Numbered from the stretch's first letter, positions 1 to 7,814 are shown. The stretch is 20,423 nt of DNA from an uncultured Collinsella sp. (GCA_902494945.1 CABUVF010000016.1:1-20423); one strand, 5' to 3'. The notes: generated from the sequence alone by a model not told the origin. Numbers and translations: made by a program.

Positions 1-873
1 CTGCCACAGCGGGCCCTTGACGCGAATGACCTCGTCGGGCCACTCCTGCTCAACAAAATCGGTGAACTTCTGCAGGTCAAACGGCTTGCGGCGGGAGTAC
101 ACAAAGGTCTCGATGTCGTACTCGAGCACCTCGGGGTCGTCGTGCTCCTCGGGATGCTCCATGGCCTCGATCCAGGCGGCGGAGTTGTAGGCGCGCATAA
201 AGTCGAAGCGGTCGGTGTCGAGCAGCTCCTCCATGGGGACCTCGCCGTTTTGGGCCTCGACGATTACGGCATCCTTCTGCAGGCTGCGCACGATGGCCTT
301 GAGCTCGGCGATCTGCTCAGGGCTCACGGTATCGGTCTTGTTGAGGATCAGCGTGGAGCAGAACTCGATTTGCTGGATGAGCAGGCTTTCGATGTCGTCC
401 TCGTCGATATCCTCGGCCAGCAGGTCGCGACCGCCGTTGAACTCGTCGTACATGCGGGCGCAGTCGACCACGGCCACGATGTTGTCGAGCGCGAGCTTGG
501 GCTCGCCGCCCACCTTGGCCTCGTCGCAGAAGCTCGAGATGGTGTAGGCGATGGGGATAGGCTCGCAAATACCCGATGCCTCGATGATGATGTAGTCGAA
601 ATCGCCCGAATCGGCGATGCCCTGCAGCTGGTTGGCCAGATCGTCCGAAAGCGTGCAGCAGATGCAGCCGTTGGTGAGCGGGATGAGGTCGTCGGTCTCG
701 GAAAGGCCGCCGTCGGCGATAAGGCTGGCGTCGACGTTGATCTCGCCGATATCGTTGACGATCACGGCGGCGCGGATGCCGCCGTCGTTAGCGAGGATGT
801 GGTTGAGCAGCGTGGTCTTGCCGGCACCGAGGTATCCGGTAAGCATGATGATCTTCACGGGTTTGTTGGGCAT
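1..873 (-). CDS. CobW/COG0523-family GTPase, putative metal chaperone (3' end cut by window edge)
   Basis: The first 291 codons are visible and the reading frame runs off base 1. The product is a G3E-type P-loop GTPase. It has a Walker A motif (GYLGAGKTT, residues 13-21), the family-defining metal-binding motif GCICCTL (about 69-75) and an NKTD guanine-specificity motif (about 178-181). The start of the CobW C-terminal domain appears just before the cut. Members of this family use GTP hydrolysis to deliver zinc, cobalt or other metals to client proteins, and the sequence alone does not fix the metal. The start at 873 follows a strong AAAGGAGGG site. An in-frame ATG at 894 has no such site and would place that site inside the gene. 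It lies 86 bases downstream of the ArsC-like gene on the same strand, so co-transcription is possible. I saw no clear Zur-type operator upstream. Confidence 0.93.
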   Translation of the reverse strand, partial: MPNKPVKIIMLTGYLGAGKTTLLNHILANDGGIRAAVIVNDIGEINVDASLIADGGLSETDDLIPLTNGCICCTLSDDLANQLQGIADSGDFDYIIIEASGICEPIPIAYTISSFCDEAKVGGEPKLALDNIVAVVDCARMYDEFNGGRDLLAEDIDEDDIESLLIQQIEFCSTLILNKTDTVSPEQIAELKAIVRSLQKDAVIVEAQNGEVPMEELLDTDRFDFMRAYNSAAWIEAMEHPEEHDDPEVLEYDIETFVYSRRKPFDLQKFTDFVEQEWPDEVIRVKGPLWQ

Positions 874-959
874 GTGCCCTCCTTTGTTAGACATGGCTTA
901 CAGTTGAATCTTATGCCAAACGCCTGCTCTTATACCCACGCGCCGGCAAATAACACAAG

Positions 960-1301
960 CTACTCCCAGGCTCCCCATACATCGGGGCAATAACCGACGG
1001 TGGCCTTTTTGCCGTTGCGCACGATGGGCTCGGCCAAGACCTGCTGGTTCTCGAGCAGCTTGTCGAAGCGCTGACTAGGGGTGAGGTGCTGGATGAGCGC
1101 GAGCGTCTCCTCGTCCTTGGCTTTGGGGTTGAGCAGCTTGTCGATGCCGCCGACCGCCTGCATCACGCTCGTGAGCTCGCCCTTGCTCATCTCCTTTTCC
1201 TTAAGGTCGATAAACTGCACCTTAATGCGGCGCTCCTTAAAATAGCGCTGGGCCTTCTTGGTATCGAAGGACTTTTTGGTGCCGAAGATTTGCACGTTCA
1301 T
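960..1301 (-). CDS. ArsC/Spx/YffB-like thioredoxin-fold protein lacking the catalytic cysteine
   Basis: This gene encodes 113 residues, the usual length for the ArsC/YffB family. The N-terminus reads MNVQIFGTKKSFDTKKAQRY. Aligned by eye with YffB-type proteins (GIKNCDTxKKA), the position normally held by the redox or nucleophilic cysteine is serine (S11). The only cysteine in the protein is C105, in GYCPDVW near the C-terminus. Arsenate reduction by the usual mechanism is therefore unlikely, and a binding or regulatory role is more plausible. The open frame extends far upstream, but that part overlaps the oxidoreductase gene. The ATG at 1301 sits 16 bases past that gene's stop, with a weak GGCGGAA ribosome site. 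Operon membership with the oxidoreductase is likely from spacing and strand. Confidence 0.85.
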   Translation of the reverse strand: MNVQIFGTKKSFDTKKAQRYFKERRIKVQFIDLKEKEMSKGELTSVMQAVGGIDKLLNPKAKDEETLALIQHLTPSQRFDKLLENQQVLAEPIVRNGKKATVGYCPDVWGAWE

Positions 1302-1317
1302 AGTATGTTCCGCCGTT

Positions 1318-1941
1318 CTAACGAATGAAGTTGGTGCGCTCGCGATCGGCTTCGGGGGCTTCGATGCCGGCGGCCTTTCCTGCTTCGATGCAACGAAGGA
1401 GCCAGGCCATGTTTTTGCCGATGTTTCGCATGGTGGCCAGACCCTCGGCATCTCCATCGGCCTCGCCCGGCGCAGCGCCAAAGACGTTGTTCCAGTAGGT
1501 GGAGGCGACCACGGGCATCTGGTTGATGGTGAAGTACTTGTTGAGTACATCGAACGTTGTCGACGTACCGCCGCGACGGGCGACGGCGACGGCAGCGCCC
1601 GGCTTGTGTGCAAAAGCTTTGCTACCGGCATAGAATGCGCGATCGAGTGCCGAGAGAATGCGGCCGCTGGGGTGCGCGTAGTAGACAGGCGAGCCAAAGA
1701 CAAAGCCGTCGGCCTGTTCGGCGGCAGCGATCAGCTTGTTGACCACGTCGTCGTCAAAGGTGCAGCGACCGCCAAGCTTGCCACACTGGCCGCAACCGAT
1801 GCAATCGCGAATGGGCTTGGCGCCCAGCTGAAACACCTCGGTATCAATGCCTTCTGCATTAAGTTGCTCTGCGACCTCGGTGAGTGCGCGGGCGGTGTTG
1901 CCGTTTGCCTTGGGGCTGCCATTGACCAAAAGAACCTTCAT
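1318..1941 (-). CDS. NADPH-dependent FMN reductase / flavodoxin-like oxidoreductase
   Basis: This is a 207-residue cytoplasmic flavoprotein. The N-terminal beta-strand and phosphate loop MKVLLVNGSPKANGNT bind FMN. A cysteine cluster follows (DCIGCGQCGKLGGRC, about 46-60), typical of the iron-sulfur or metal-containing subgroup of NADPH-dependent FMN reductases. GSPVYYAHPSGRILSALDR (about 84-102) is the usual second flavin-contact segment. The reaction is presumably reduction of a quinone, flavin or other small electron acceptor, and the substrate is unknown. ATG 1941 is preferred over the GTG at 1944 because GGGAG lies six bases before the ATG. It is the first gene of a probable three-gene minus-strand set with the ArsC-like protein and the CobW GTPase. 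Confidence 0.9.
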   Translation of the reverse strand: MKVLLVNGSPKANGNTARALTEVAEQLNAEGIDTEVFQLGAKPIRDCIGCGQCGKLGGRCTFDDDVVNKLIAAAEQADGFVFGSPVYYAHPSGRILSALDRAFYAGSKAFAHKPGAAVAVARRGGTSTTFDVLNKYFTINQMPVVASTYWNNVFGAAPGEADGDAEGLATMRNIGKNMAWLLRCIEAGKAAGIEAPEADRERTNFIR

Positions 1942-1978
1942 CACAAACTCCCTCTGCTGTCGGTGACTTCTGCGGGGG

Positions 1979-1984
1979 ATTATC
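1979..1984 (-). promoter_or_regulatory. candidate -10 hexamer for the oxidoreductase operon
   Basis: The minus strand reads GATAAT here, about 38 bases before the ATG at 1941, which would give a leader of roughly 30 bases. No good -35 hexamer is visible at the expected spacing. This is a position-based suggestion only. Confidence 0.3.
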
Positions 1985-2005
1985 GCACGAGAGGGTAGAT
2001 GGCGT

Positions 2006-2046
2006 GGGGCGCGATGTGAAACGGCTTGTGTTTCACATCGCGCCCC
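2006..2046. terminator. perfect 17-bp hairpin downstream of the GGDEF gene
   Basis: Arms 2006-2022 and 2030-2046 are exact reverse complements of 17 bases (GGGGCGCGATGTGAAAC), separated by a 7-base loop. The hairpin begins 7 bases after the stop codon of the GGDEF gene that ends at 2053 and lies just upstream of the oxidoreductase promoter region. No T-tract follows on either strand. It could be a Rho-independent-like stopper, an mRNA 3'-end stabiliser or a REP-like element. Confidence 0.6.
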
Positions 2047-2052
2047 ATAACG

Positions 2053-3585
2053 CTAGTCCAGCTTGGTGCCCGGTACTTGTGGTGCCTCTTCAAGTAGCGC
2101 TTTGAGCTCGTTCAAAATGGAAACGGGCTGTCGGTCGACGGCGTCCAGATGAAGCGTCGCCACGCGAAGGGGCGGCTGATATTCAAATGAGCCAAGGAGC
2201 ACGGGCGATCCCAAGAACCGTTCGATTTCGTCTGCAACCGCGTCGGTCTCTTCGGGATCAAAGTCGTCGAAGAGCGCCACGAACATCGGTCCGGTCGAGC
2301 GGAACAGACGACCCTTGCCGCGCGAGCAATCCATGAGGCAGGCGGCGCTTTCTGCCAAAACGCGGTCGCCTGCATCAAAGCCAAAGCGGGCATTGACCTG
2401 TGCGATTTCGTCGATTTTAATGGCGATCAAGCCCGCGTTTCGTGCCACGCGACGCATCTCGCCAATGGCGTTGACCAGGGCGTGGATATCGCCCAGACCG
2501 GTCACGGAATCGGTCGTATCTGCCAAGCTTCGGTTGGTGACAATGCCCACATACATGTTGGGCTCGGTATCGGTGCCGTCCAGGCGGTAACCCGTGCAGT
2601 CGCAAAGCGCGTATTTTCCGGCGGTATTCATGACGCGATACTGCATGCAGTGGAAGTGCCACGTGCCGTTTACCACCATATCGAGCTCGGCACGTACGTT
2701 GTCGCGGTCCTCGGGGTGAACACGGGCAAGCCATATATCGAGCGAGTTGTAGGGATGCTGGGAGGGTAGGTCAAAATCGCGCACGGCATTAACCGACCAT
2801 TGCGATTCGCCGGTGTCGAGGTTAATGATGAACGGATAGCGTGTCTCGGAGCTCATGGAGATCGCTTGAAACACTCGGTCGTTGCAGGGGGGGGGTTGTT
2901 CGGTGATCGGGCGTTGCAGCGCATCGCCTTCTTCCGGTTGTTGCACACGGTACATGAGCTTGTAGCGATACATTTTGCGGTCGGCGTCCTTTGTCATCTG
3001 GCGACGCGTATCGCCTGCAAGCGGGTCGACGCGCGAGCAGCCAAAGCTAAAGCTGGCGATCATGGGCGCCTTGCCGTCCGATGTTGCCTCGATAAGATTG
3101 GCACGCGTCCACTCCAGGCGCTGCTCGAGCTCGGCTTCGTTTGTCGTGGGGGATATAAGTACAAATTCGTCTCCACCGATACGGAACAGCAACTCATCGT
3201 GCTCCATTGTCTCGGTGAGTGCGCGGCAGATGCTCAGAATGTAGCGATTGCCCTCGGCGTGGCCAAACTTATCGTTGCAATGCTTGAGGCGATCGATGTC
3301 AATATAGGCACAGGTGAAGGGGGTGCCTTTGCGCCAGAGCTGATCGACATGGCGGTCGAGTCCGCCACGGTTGCCAAGATTGGTGAGCGAGTCGATATAG
3401 GCGCCGTGCTCAAGCAACTCACGTTCTTGTTGCAGGATGGCGAGCGTTTTCTGCAGTTGCTCACCGATGGCACGCAGCTCCGGGGGCAGCGCGGCAACAT
3501 CGAGCTCGGTGGTTGAGGCCCCGTTCGCAAGTCGCTGAAGATGAGCGATGATTGATTGCTCGCCCAGGCGATACGACTCGTTCAT
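2053..3585 (-). CDS. diguanylate cyclase: GGDEF - PAS - degenerate GGDEF
   Basis: This gene encodes 510 residues with no signal peptide or membrane segment, so the protein should be cytosolic. A helical N-terminus (about 35-60) leads into a GGDEF domain with an intact active site (FRIGGDEF, signature residues 137-141). It should make c-di-GMP from two GTP. An RxxD inhibitory site is not present at the usual place before the signature. A PAS-like sensor fold (about 237-350) follows, and then a second GGDEF-fold domain (about 360-500) whose signature is replaced by TGPMF, so it is presumably inactive. ATG 3585 follows AAGGAGG at nine bases; the longer open frame has no such support. The coding strand contains CCCCCCCCC at 2887-2895, encoding three prolines in the linker between the active GGDEF and the PAS domain. 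The downstream neighbour on the same strand family, at 3712-6429, is a longer paralogue. Confidence 0.93.
   Translation of the reverse strand: MNESYRLGEQSIIAHLQRLANGASTTELDVAALPPELRAIGEQLQKTLAILQQERELLEHGAYIDSLTNLGNRGGLDRHVDQLWRKGTPFTCAYIDIDRLKHCNDKFGHAEGNRYILSICRALTETMEHDELLFRIGGDEFVLISPTTNEAELEQRLEWTRANLIEATSDGKAPMIASFSFGCSRVDPLAGDTRRQMTKDADRKMYRYKLMYRVQQPEEGDALQRPITEQPPPCNDRVFQAISMSSETRYPFIINLDTGESQWSVNAVRDFDLPSQHPYNSLDIWLARVHPEDRDNVRAELDMVVNGTWHFHCMQYRVMNTAGKYALCDCTGYRLDGTDTEPNMYVGIVTNRSLADTTDSVTGLGDIHALVNAIGEMRRVARNAGLIAIKIDEIAQVNARFGFDAGDRVLAESAACLMDCSRGKGRLFRSTGPMFVALFDDFDPEETDAVADEIERFLGSPVLLGSFEYQPPLRVATLHLDAVDRQPVSILNELKALLEEAPQVPGTKLD
2887..2895. repeat. nine-base homopolymer (G9 on +, C9 in the coding strand) inside the GGDEF gene
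   Basis: There are nine consecutive G on the plus strand, read as CCC CCC CCC (Pro-Pro-Pro, residues 231-233) in the minus-strand gene. Gain or loss of one base would frameshift the protein after the active GGDEF domain and before the PAS domain. The tract is a candidate slipped-strand site. Confidence 0.85.
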
Positions 3586-3671
3586 GATGGATTGCCTCCT
3601 TGGATGGAACAATGGTTTGTATCTTACTCCCAATTCGGTTTAGATTGGAGTATTAGTTAGCTCATGGGAAC

Positions 3672-3697
3672 AAACGCTCCCCTCGACGGTGGCGTTT
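3672..3697 (-). terminator. weak hairpin after the EAL gene
   Basis: AAACGC (3672-3677) and GCGTTT (3692-3697) are complementary, and the loop can partly pair. It sits 15-40 bases beyond the stop of the GGDEF/EAL gene. No convincing T-tract follows on the minus strand. The rest of 3586-3711 holds only an imperfect TACTCC/GGAGTA dyad near 3624-3655. Confidence 0.3.
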
Positions 3698-3711
3698 TGC
3701 GTGCGAGCGTA

Positions 3712-6429
3712 TTAGTTGTCGTTGCCACCATCGAGCAATGCCTCAAAATCCTCCGCCTGCATGGGGCGGTAGTAGAGGAATCCCTGAGCGTAGCGGGCGC
3801 CCATGTGGCGCAGCATGTTTGCCTGCTTGTCCGTCTCGACGCCTTCGATCACAACGGGCAGATGGAGTGACTGCGCCATCTCGAGCATTGATGAGATGAT
3901 TTGCACGCTGCGGCCCTCATCGCCGTTATCGGGCACAAACGTGCGATCGAGCTTGATGACGTCGACGTTGACGTTCTTGAGCATCGCGAGCGTGGACTGG
4001 CCGGTGCCAAAATCGTCCATATAGGTCGAGAAGCCGCGGGTGTGCAGGTCGGCCGTTAGTTTATCCACGGCCTCGGACTCTCCCGTATAAGCTGTCTCGG
4101 TGATCTCGATGCGCATGAGCTCGGGCGGCAGGTTGTATTGGGCGGCGAGCGCTCCCATATGCTCGGCAACGTTGCAGGCGAGGATATCCACGCGCGACAC
4201 ATTAAGCGAGATCGGAACCACGCGAAGCCCCCGATTGATGCGCTCGCGCAGCCACAAGGCAACGCCCTGCCAAACGTATTTGTCGAGCGTCACCACAAAA
4301 CCGCTTTCTTCGAGAGCGGGGATAAAGGTGGCGGGCGAAATGAGGGAGCCATCCTTGTCGATCCAGCGCGTGAGCGCTTCGGCGCCAATGATCTCGCCGG
4401 TTTCCATGTCGACCTGGGGCTGCAGGTAGTAGGTAATACGGCCGTTGGAGAGCGCGTACTGGAATTCGGTCAGCGTGCGGTGGAACGCGATTTCGCGCTC
4501 GTACTCCTCGGGGCGGAAAATGGCAATGCGCTCCTTAAAGTCGTTTTTTGCGCGCCGATTGGTAAACATGGCCTTGGCCTGCGCATCGATGGTGATTTTC
4601 TCGTTGGAGTCGATGGGGTAGACGCCCATGGACGGCCAGAATCCCACGCCGTCATCATACTTGGCCACGGCCTGGCGAACGCGGCTATAGATCTGATGGA
4701 CGGTGTCGTGTTCAAAGGGGATGAGTATGCAAAAGTCGTCTTGGCCCCAGTACCCTGCGACGCCCATGTTGGCATTCTCGATGTCCTTGAGGACCGTGCC
4801 CACATCGGCGAGCATGCGGTCGCCCTCGGCCTGTCCGTGCCATTCGTTGAACAGTCGCATGTGTCCCATATCGACGGTGGCGATACACCAGGCGCCGTTG
4901 CGCCTTGTCTCGAGAAATTCGTTGGCGCGGCGCATAAACTCGCTGGGTCGATAGAGACCCGTGAGCGAATCGATGCGTTCGGCGATGGCGCTTTTGCGCT
5001 CCACCTCGGGTATGGGGAGGCTGTCGTTGGGAACAAGCCCGCCGGCCGTGCGAATGCGACGGTCGAGTTCGCCTAAAACGGCGGCCGTTTGATTGGTCAG
5101 GTGCTCGTAAAAGGCCGGAACGACAAGACAGACGGGGGTAATGGTGTCGTCCGCGATTCGAACGGGAGCGAAAACGGCCTCTTTGAGATGTTGGATCAGT
5201 TGCTCGAATGCTTCGTGATCCAAATTGTTGCTAAGCACGACGAACTGGGCGTTGCGTGAGCGGAAGACGCGACTCCTGCCGCGAGTAATCGACAGCATGC
5301 GGCCTGCGTATTCGGCGAGCATGTTGTCGACGGCCTCGGCCCCGTAGAGCTCGTTGAGCTTTGCCGTGCCGCGAACGCGCACTGCTATAAGCCCCGTCTT
5401 GCAATGGTCGCGACGGCAGGCATCGATAGCGTTGATCAGCGTGCGCTGCATTCCGAGGCCCGTGGCGGCGTCGACGGTCTCGGCAAGCGAGTGGTTGACG
5501 AGCTCGCCGACATAGAGCGAGGGGACATTTCCGTCGCCGTCGATACGAAACCCGCGAGCACGGCCGAGGATGTAGTCGCCGGCGGCATTGCGCACGCGGT
5601 ACTGCATGACGTGGCGATGTTTGGAGCCGTCATAGATTTGGTCGATGTCGTTGGTATAGGCCTCAAGGTCATCGGGATGGACACGCGTTTTCCAGTAATC
5701 GTGGCAGTTGTCTATATGCTCCGAAGGAAGACCAAGATCGCGCAAGGCGCCTTGTGACCAAAGGGTTCGATGTTTGTCCAAGTTCTCGATAAAGAAATAT
5801 CGGCCTTCGTTGAGCATCGAAAGGGCGTCGAAAATGCGATCGCTTATTTCGAAGTCGTCGGTGTGGGCTTGTGCGATATTGCGTCGATCAAGGTGCACGG
5901 CATGACGTAGCTTGTAGTCGTACATGCGATGGTCGGCATCGTTCGTCAAGCGATTGGGGGCTTCGCCCAGGGCGGGGTCGGCGTGTGCCACTCCGTAGCT
6001 AAACGAGTGAGGCATCTTGGAAGCGTTGTTTTCGAGCAGTACCGTTCGGCAGTGTTCCAGACGTTCGGCAAGGTCGTCCTCGGTCGCAATCGTAGATAGG
6101 ATGGCGAACTCGTCGCCCCCCAGACGAAATGCCGCCTCGTCCACCTTCATATACAGTTTGAGATAGAGGCTCACCTGCAAGATATAGCGGTTGCCCTCGT
6201 CATGTCCAAAGATGTCGTTGCAGTGCTTAAGGTTATCGATGTCGATAAACGCCATGGTCACGGGCAGTTCCTGCTCCCAGAGTTCCTCTAAGGAACGGGT
6301 AAAGCCGCCGCGGTTGCCAAGTCCGGTGAGCTCGTCGGTAAAGGCGGTCCTGATCAGATCGTCCTGACGCTCCAGAAGGTCACGGATGGTCTTTTCGAGC
6401 GTTTCGGTATTATTGCTGGCGTTATCCAT
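3712..6429 (-). CDS. c-di-GMP turnover protein: GGDEF - PAS - GGDEF* - GGDEF* - EAL
   Basis: This is a 905-residue cytosolic protein. The first GGDEF domain is intact (FRLGGDEF, signature 104-108). A PAS-like domain spans about 197-310. Two degenerate GGDEF folds follow, at about 322-440 (signature lost) and 487-640 (WGQDDF in place of GGDEF). The C-terminal EAL domain (about 655-900) keeps the motifs expected of an active phosphodiesterase: EAL 684-686, NVS 743-745, EITE 775-778, DDFGTG 805-810, KLDR 826-829, EGVE 862-865 and QGF 882-884. The protein may thus both make and degrade c-di-GMP, with the PAS domain or degenerate modules setting the balance. Start choice is uncertain: ATG 6429 gives a clean N-terminus, while a GTG at 6486 extends it by 19 residues, and neither has a strong ribosome site. 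Its first 440 residues are collinear with the neighbouring 510-residue protein. Confidence 0.93.
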   Translation of the reverse strand: MDNASNNTETLEKTIRDLLERQDDLIRTAFTDELTGLGNRGGFTRSLEELWEQELPVTMAFIDIDNLKHCNDIFGHDEGNRYILQVSLYLKLYMKVDEAAFRLGGDEFAILSTIATEDDLAERLEHCRTVLLENNASKMPHSFSYGVAHADPALGEAPNRLTNDADHRMYDYKLRHAVHLDRRNIAQAHTDDFEISDRIFDALSMLNEGRYFFIENLDKHRTLWSQGALRDLGLPSEHIDNCHDYWKTRVHPDDLEAYTNDIDQIYDGSKHRHVMQYRVRNAAGDYILGRARGFRIDGDGNVPSLYVGELVNHSLAETVDAATGLGMQRTLINAIDACRRDHCKTGLIAVRVRGTAKLNELYGAEAVDNMLAEYAGRMLSITRGRSRVFRSRNAQFVVLSNNLDHEAFEQLIQHLKEAVFAPVRIADDTITPVCLVVPAFYEHLTNQTAAVLGELDRRIRTAGGLVPNDSLPIPEVERKSAIAERIDSLTGLYRPSEFMRRANEFLETRRNGAWCIATVDMGHMRLFNEWHGQAEGDRMLADVGTVLKDIENANMGVAGYWGQDDFCILIPFEHDTVHQIYSRVRQAVAKYDDGVGFWPSMGVYPIDSNEKITIDAQAKAMFTNRRAKNDFKERIAIFRPEEYEREIAFHRTLTEFQYALSNGRITYYLQPQVDMETGEIIGAEALTRWIDKDGSLISPATFIPALEESGFVVTLDKYVWQGVALWLRERINRGLRVVPISLNVSRVDILACNVAEHMGALAAQYNLPPELMRIEITETAYTGESEAVDKLTADLHTRGFSTYMDDFGTGQSTLAMLKNVNVDVIKLDRTFVPDNGDEGRSVQIISSMLEMAQSLHLPVVIEGVETDKQANMLRHMGARYAQGFLYYRPMQAEDFEALLDGGNDN

Positions 6430-6752
6430 ACTGTAAGCGGCTTTCTGAGGTCGGGGCGGATTGCGTCGGGCGAGCTCGTTGTGCACATGCGTTGCTGCTC
6501 AACGCTTTGCGTGTATCCATGCTCCCGCCTTGTTGCGCCGCTGGGTCAATTTGTCGGCTCGTGTTCGCTGCTGATAATTACTGAGTAATGTAAACAACAG
6601 CACAAATTATATGGGGGTGCACATGCTGTGGGCGGCTATTATTCGACAAACGGTAGCGCGACGATGCGATGTTCGATGAAAATGCGACTGGGGCGGTATA
6701 TGTTGACGGGTATACTTGTTCCGTTCAAATTTGCGGGGATGGAGATGGTCGC
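6430..6752. promoter_or_regulatory. divergent intergenic region with palindrome ATTACTGAGTAAT
   Basis: This 323-base gap separates the divergent GGDEF/EAL and patatin genes and must hold both promoters. An A/T-rich core lies at about 6573-6612. It contains the palindrome ATTAC-TGA-GTAAT (6577-6589), a plausible operator. The decamer GTGCACATGC occurs twice in the same orientation (6481-6490 and 6617-6626). I could not fix -35/-10 pairs with confidence. An open frame enters from 6669 but has no ribosome site there. Confidence 0.4.
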
Positions 6753-7622
6753 ATGGCACAGTCAAATCTGACGCGCATGGTGGGGCTTGCGCTCGAGGGA
6801 GGCGGCTACCGCGGTATGTATACGGCGGGCGTGCTCGACGTATGGATGGAGCGTGGCTTGACCTGCGACCATATGGTGGGTGTCTCGGCGGGCGCGGCGT
6901 TTGGCTACAACTTTAAATCGCGCCAGATTGGTCGTGCCATTCGCTACAACAAGGCCTATTGCGCCGATAAGCGCTATGCGGGTGTAGCAAGCTGGCTGCG
7001 AACCGGCGATATGTTCAATGCAGATTTTGCCTATCACGAGGTGCCCATCGAGCGCGATCCCATCGACCTGGAGACATATCGTGCCTGCCCCATGCGGTTC
7101 ACGTGCGTGTGTACCGATATCGAGACGGGCAAGGCCGTCTATCACGATCTGCCGTATGGCGACGAGCGCGATATCGAGTGGATTCGGGCGTCGTCTGCTA
7201 TTCCCGTGGCAACGCGTCCTGTCGCCATTGAGGGGCATAAATATCTGGATGGCGGCGTGGCCGATTCCATTCCCAGTGCTTGGCTGTTTGCGCAGGGGTA
7301 TGACCGCAATATTGTGGTACTCACGCAGCCGGCGGGCTTTGTGAAGCAGCCCAACAGCGTGATGCCCATGCTGCGGCGCGTGTTCCGTCACTACCCGGAG
7401 TTTGTTGCGGCGCTTGAGCATCGGCATGAGGCCTACAATGCCACGCTTGATGACCTGGCACGTCGCGAGGCTGCCGGCGAGGTCTTTGTGGTGCGGCCGA
7501 GCGAATCGGTAAAGGTGCCGTCGCTGTGCCGCGAGCCCGATGAGCTTGAGCGTATCTATCAGATCGGCCGCCACGATGCGGAGGCGTCTTTGTCCGCGCT
7601 GGAAACGTATCTGGCGGGGTAG
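6753..7622 (+). CDS. patatin-like phospholipase / lipid acyl hydrolase
   Basis: This is a 289-residue protein of the bacterial patatin family (RssA/YjjU type). The oxyanion loop EGGGYRGMY lies at about 15-23, the nucleophile elbow GVSAG at 43-47 (Ser45), and the catalytic aspartate in YLDGG at about 165-168 (Asp166). Together these form the Ser-Asp dyad that cleaves acyl esters of membrane lipids or other lipids. No signal peptide or membrane segment is seen, so it is probably cytosolic. The frame is open from 6669, but ATG 6753 is chosen because GGAG sits eight bases before it and the family usually begins close to the glycine-rich loop. The gene is monocistronic: it is divergent from the GGDEF/EAL gene, convergent with the thi operon, and followed by a palindrome array. 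The physiological substrate is unknown. Confidence 0.92.
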   Translation: MAQSNLTRMVGLALEGGGYRGMYTAGVLDVWMERGLTCDHMVGVSAGAAFGYNFKSRQIGRAIRYNKAYCADKRYAGVASWLRTGDMFNADFAYHEVPIERDPIDLETYRACPMRFTCVCTDIETGKAVYHDLPYGDERDIEWIRASSAIPVATRPVAIEGHKYLDGGVADSIPSAWLFAQGYDRNIVVLTQPAGFVKQPNSVMPMLRRVFRHYPEFVAALEHRHEAYNATLDDLARREAAGEVFVVRPSESVKVPSLCREPDELERIYQIGRHDAEASLSALETYLAG

Positions 7623-7644
7623 GACAAGCTGCCGCGGACTCGGC

Positions 7645-7814
7645 GGAAAGCGCGTCCCAGAATGAGCGCTCAGAACGGGCTACAGTTTCCCAAACGGTGG
7701 GGTTTCGGAAAGTTCGTCCCGGAATATGCGTTCAGACTGGGATGCGGTTTCCCGTTAAGCCTCTATATGGAAAGCGCATCCCAGAATGGGTGTCCAAACT
7801 GGGATGCGCTTTCC
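7645..7814. repeat. three 46-base palindromic repeat units, 62-base period
   Basis: Units lie at 7645-7690, 7707-7752 and 7769-7814. All are exactly 46 bases and are separated by two unrelated 16-base spacers. Each begins GGAAAG and ends TTTCC. Unit 3 is a perfect hairpin with 16-base arms (GGAAAGCGCATCCCAG / CTGGGATGCGCTTTCC) and a 14-base loop. Unit 1 retains mainly the left arm and unit 2 mainly the right arm. The array fills the convergent gap between the patatin gene (ends 7622) and thiE (ends 7859), so it may also end transcription from both sides. It is not CRISPR: the spacers are too short, and no cas genes are nearby. Confidence 0.85.

Noticed and set aside
1302..1703. N-terminal extension of the ArsC-like protein
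   Set aside because: It overlaps the flavin oxidoreductase gene completely, and the family begins at the internal ATG 1301.
3624..3655. TACTCC/GGAGTA dyad as an operator between the two GGDEF genes
   Set aside because: The arms are imperfect with a bulge and I could not place a promoter next to it, so it is mentioned only in passing.
7645..7814. CRISPR-like repeat/spacer pattern
   Set aside because: Repeats are long palindromes that differ from one another, spacers are only 16 bases, there are just three units, and no cas genes are present.
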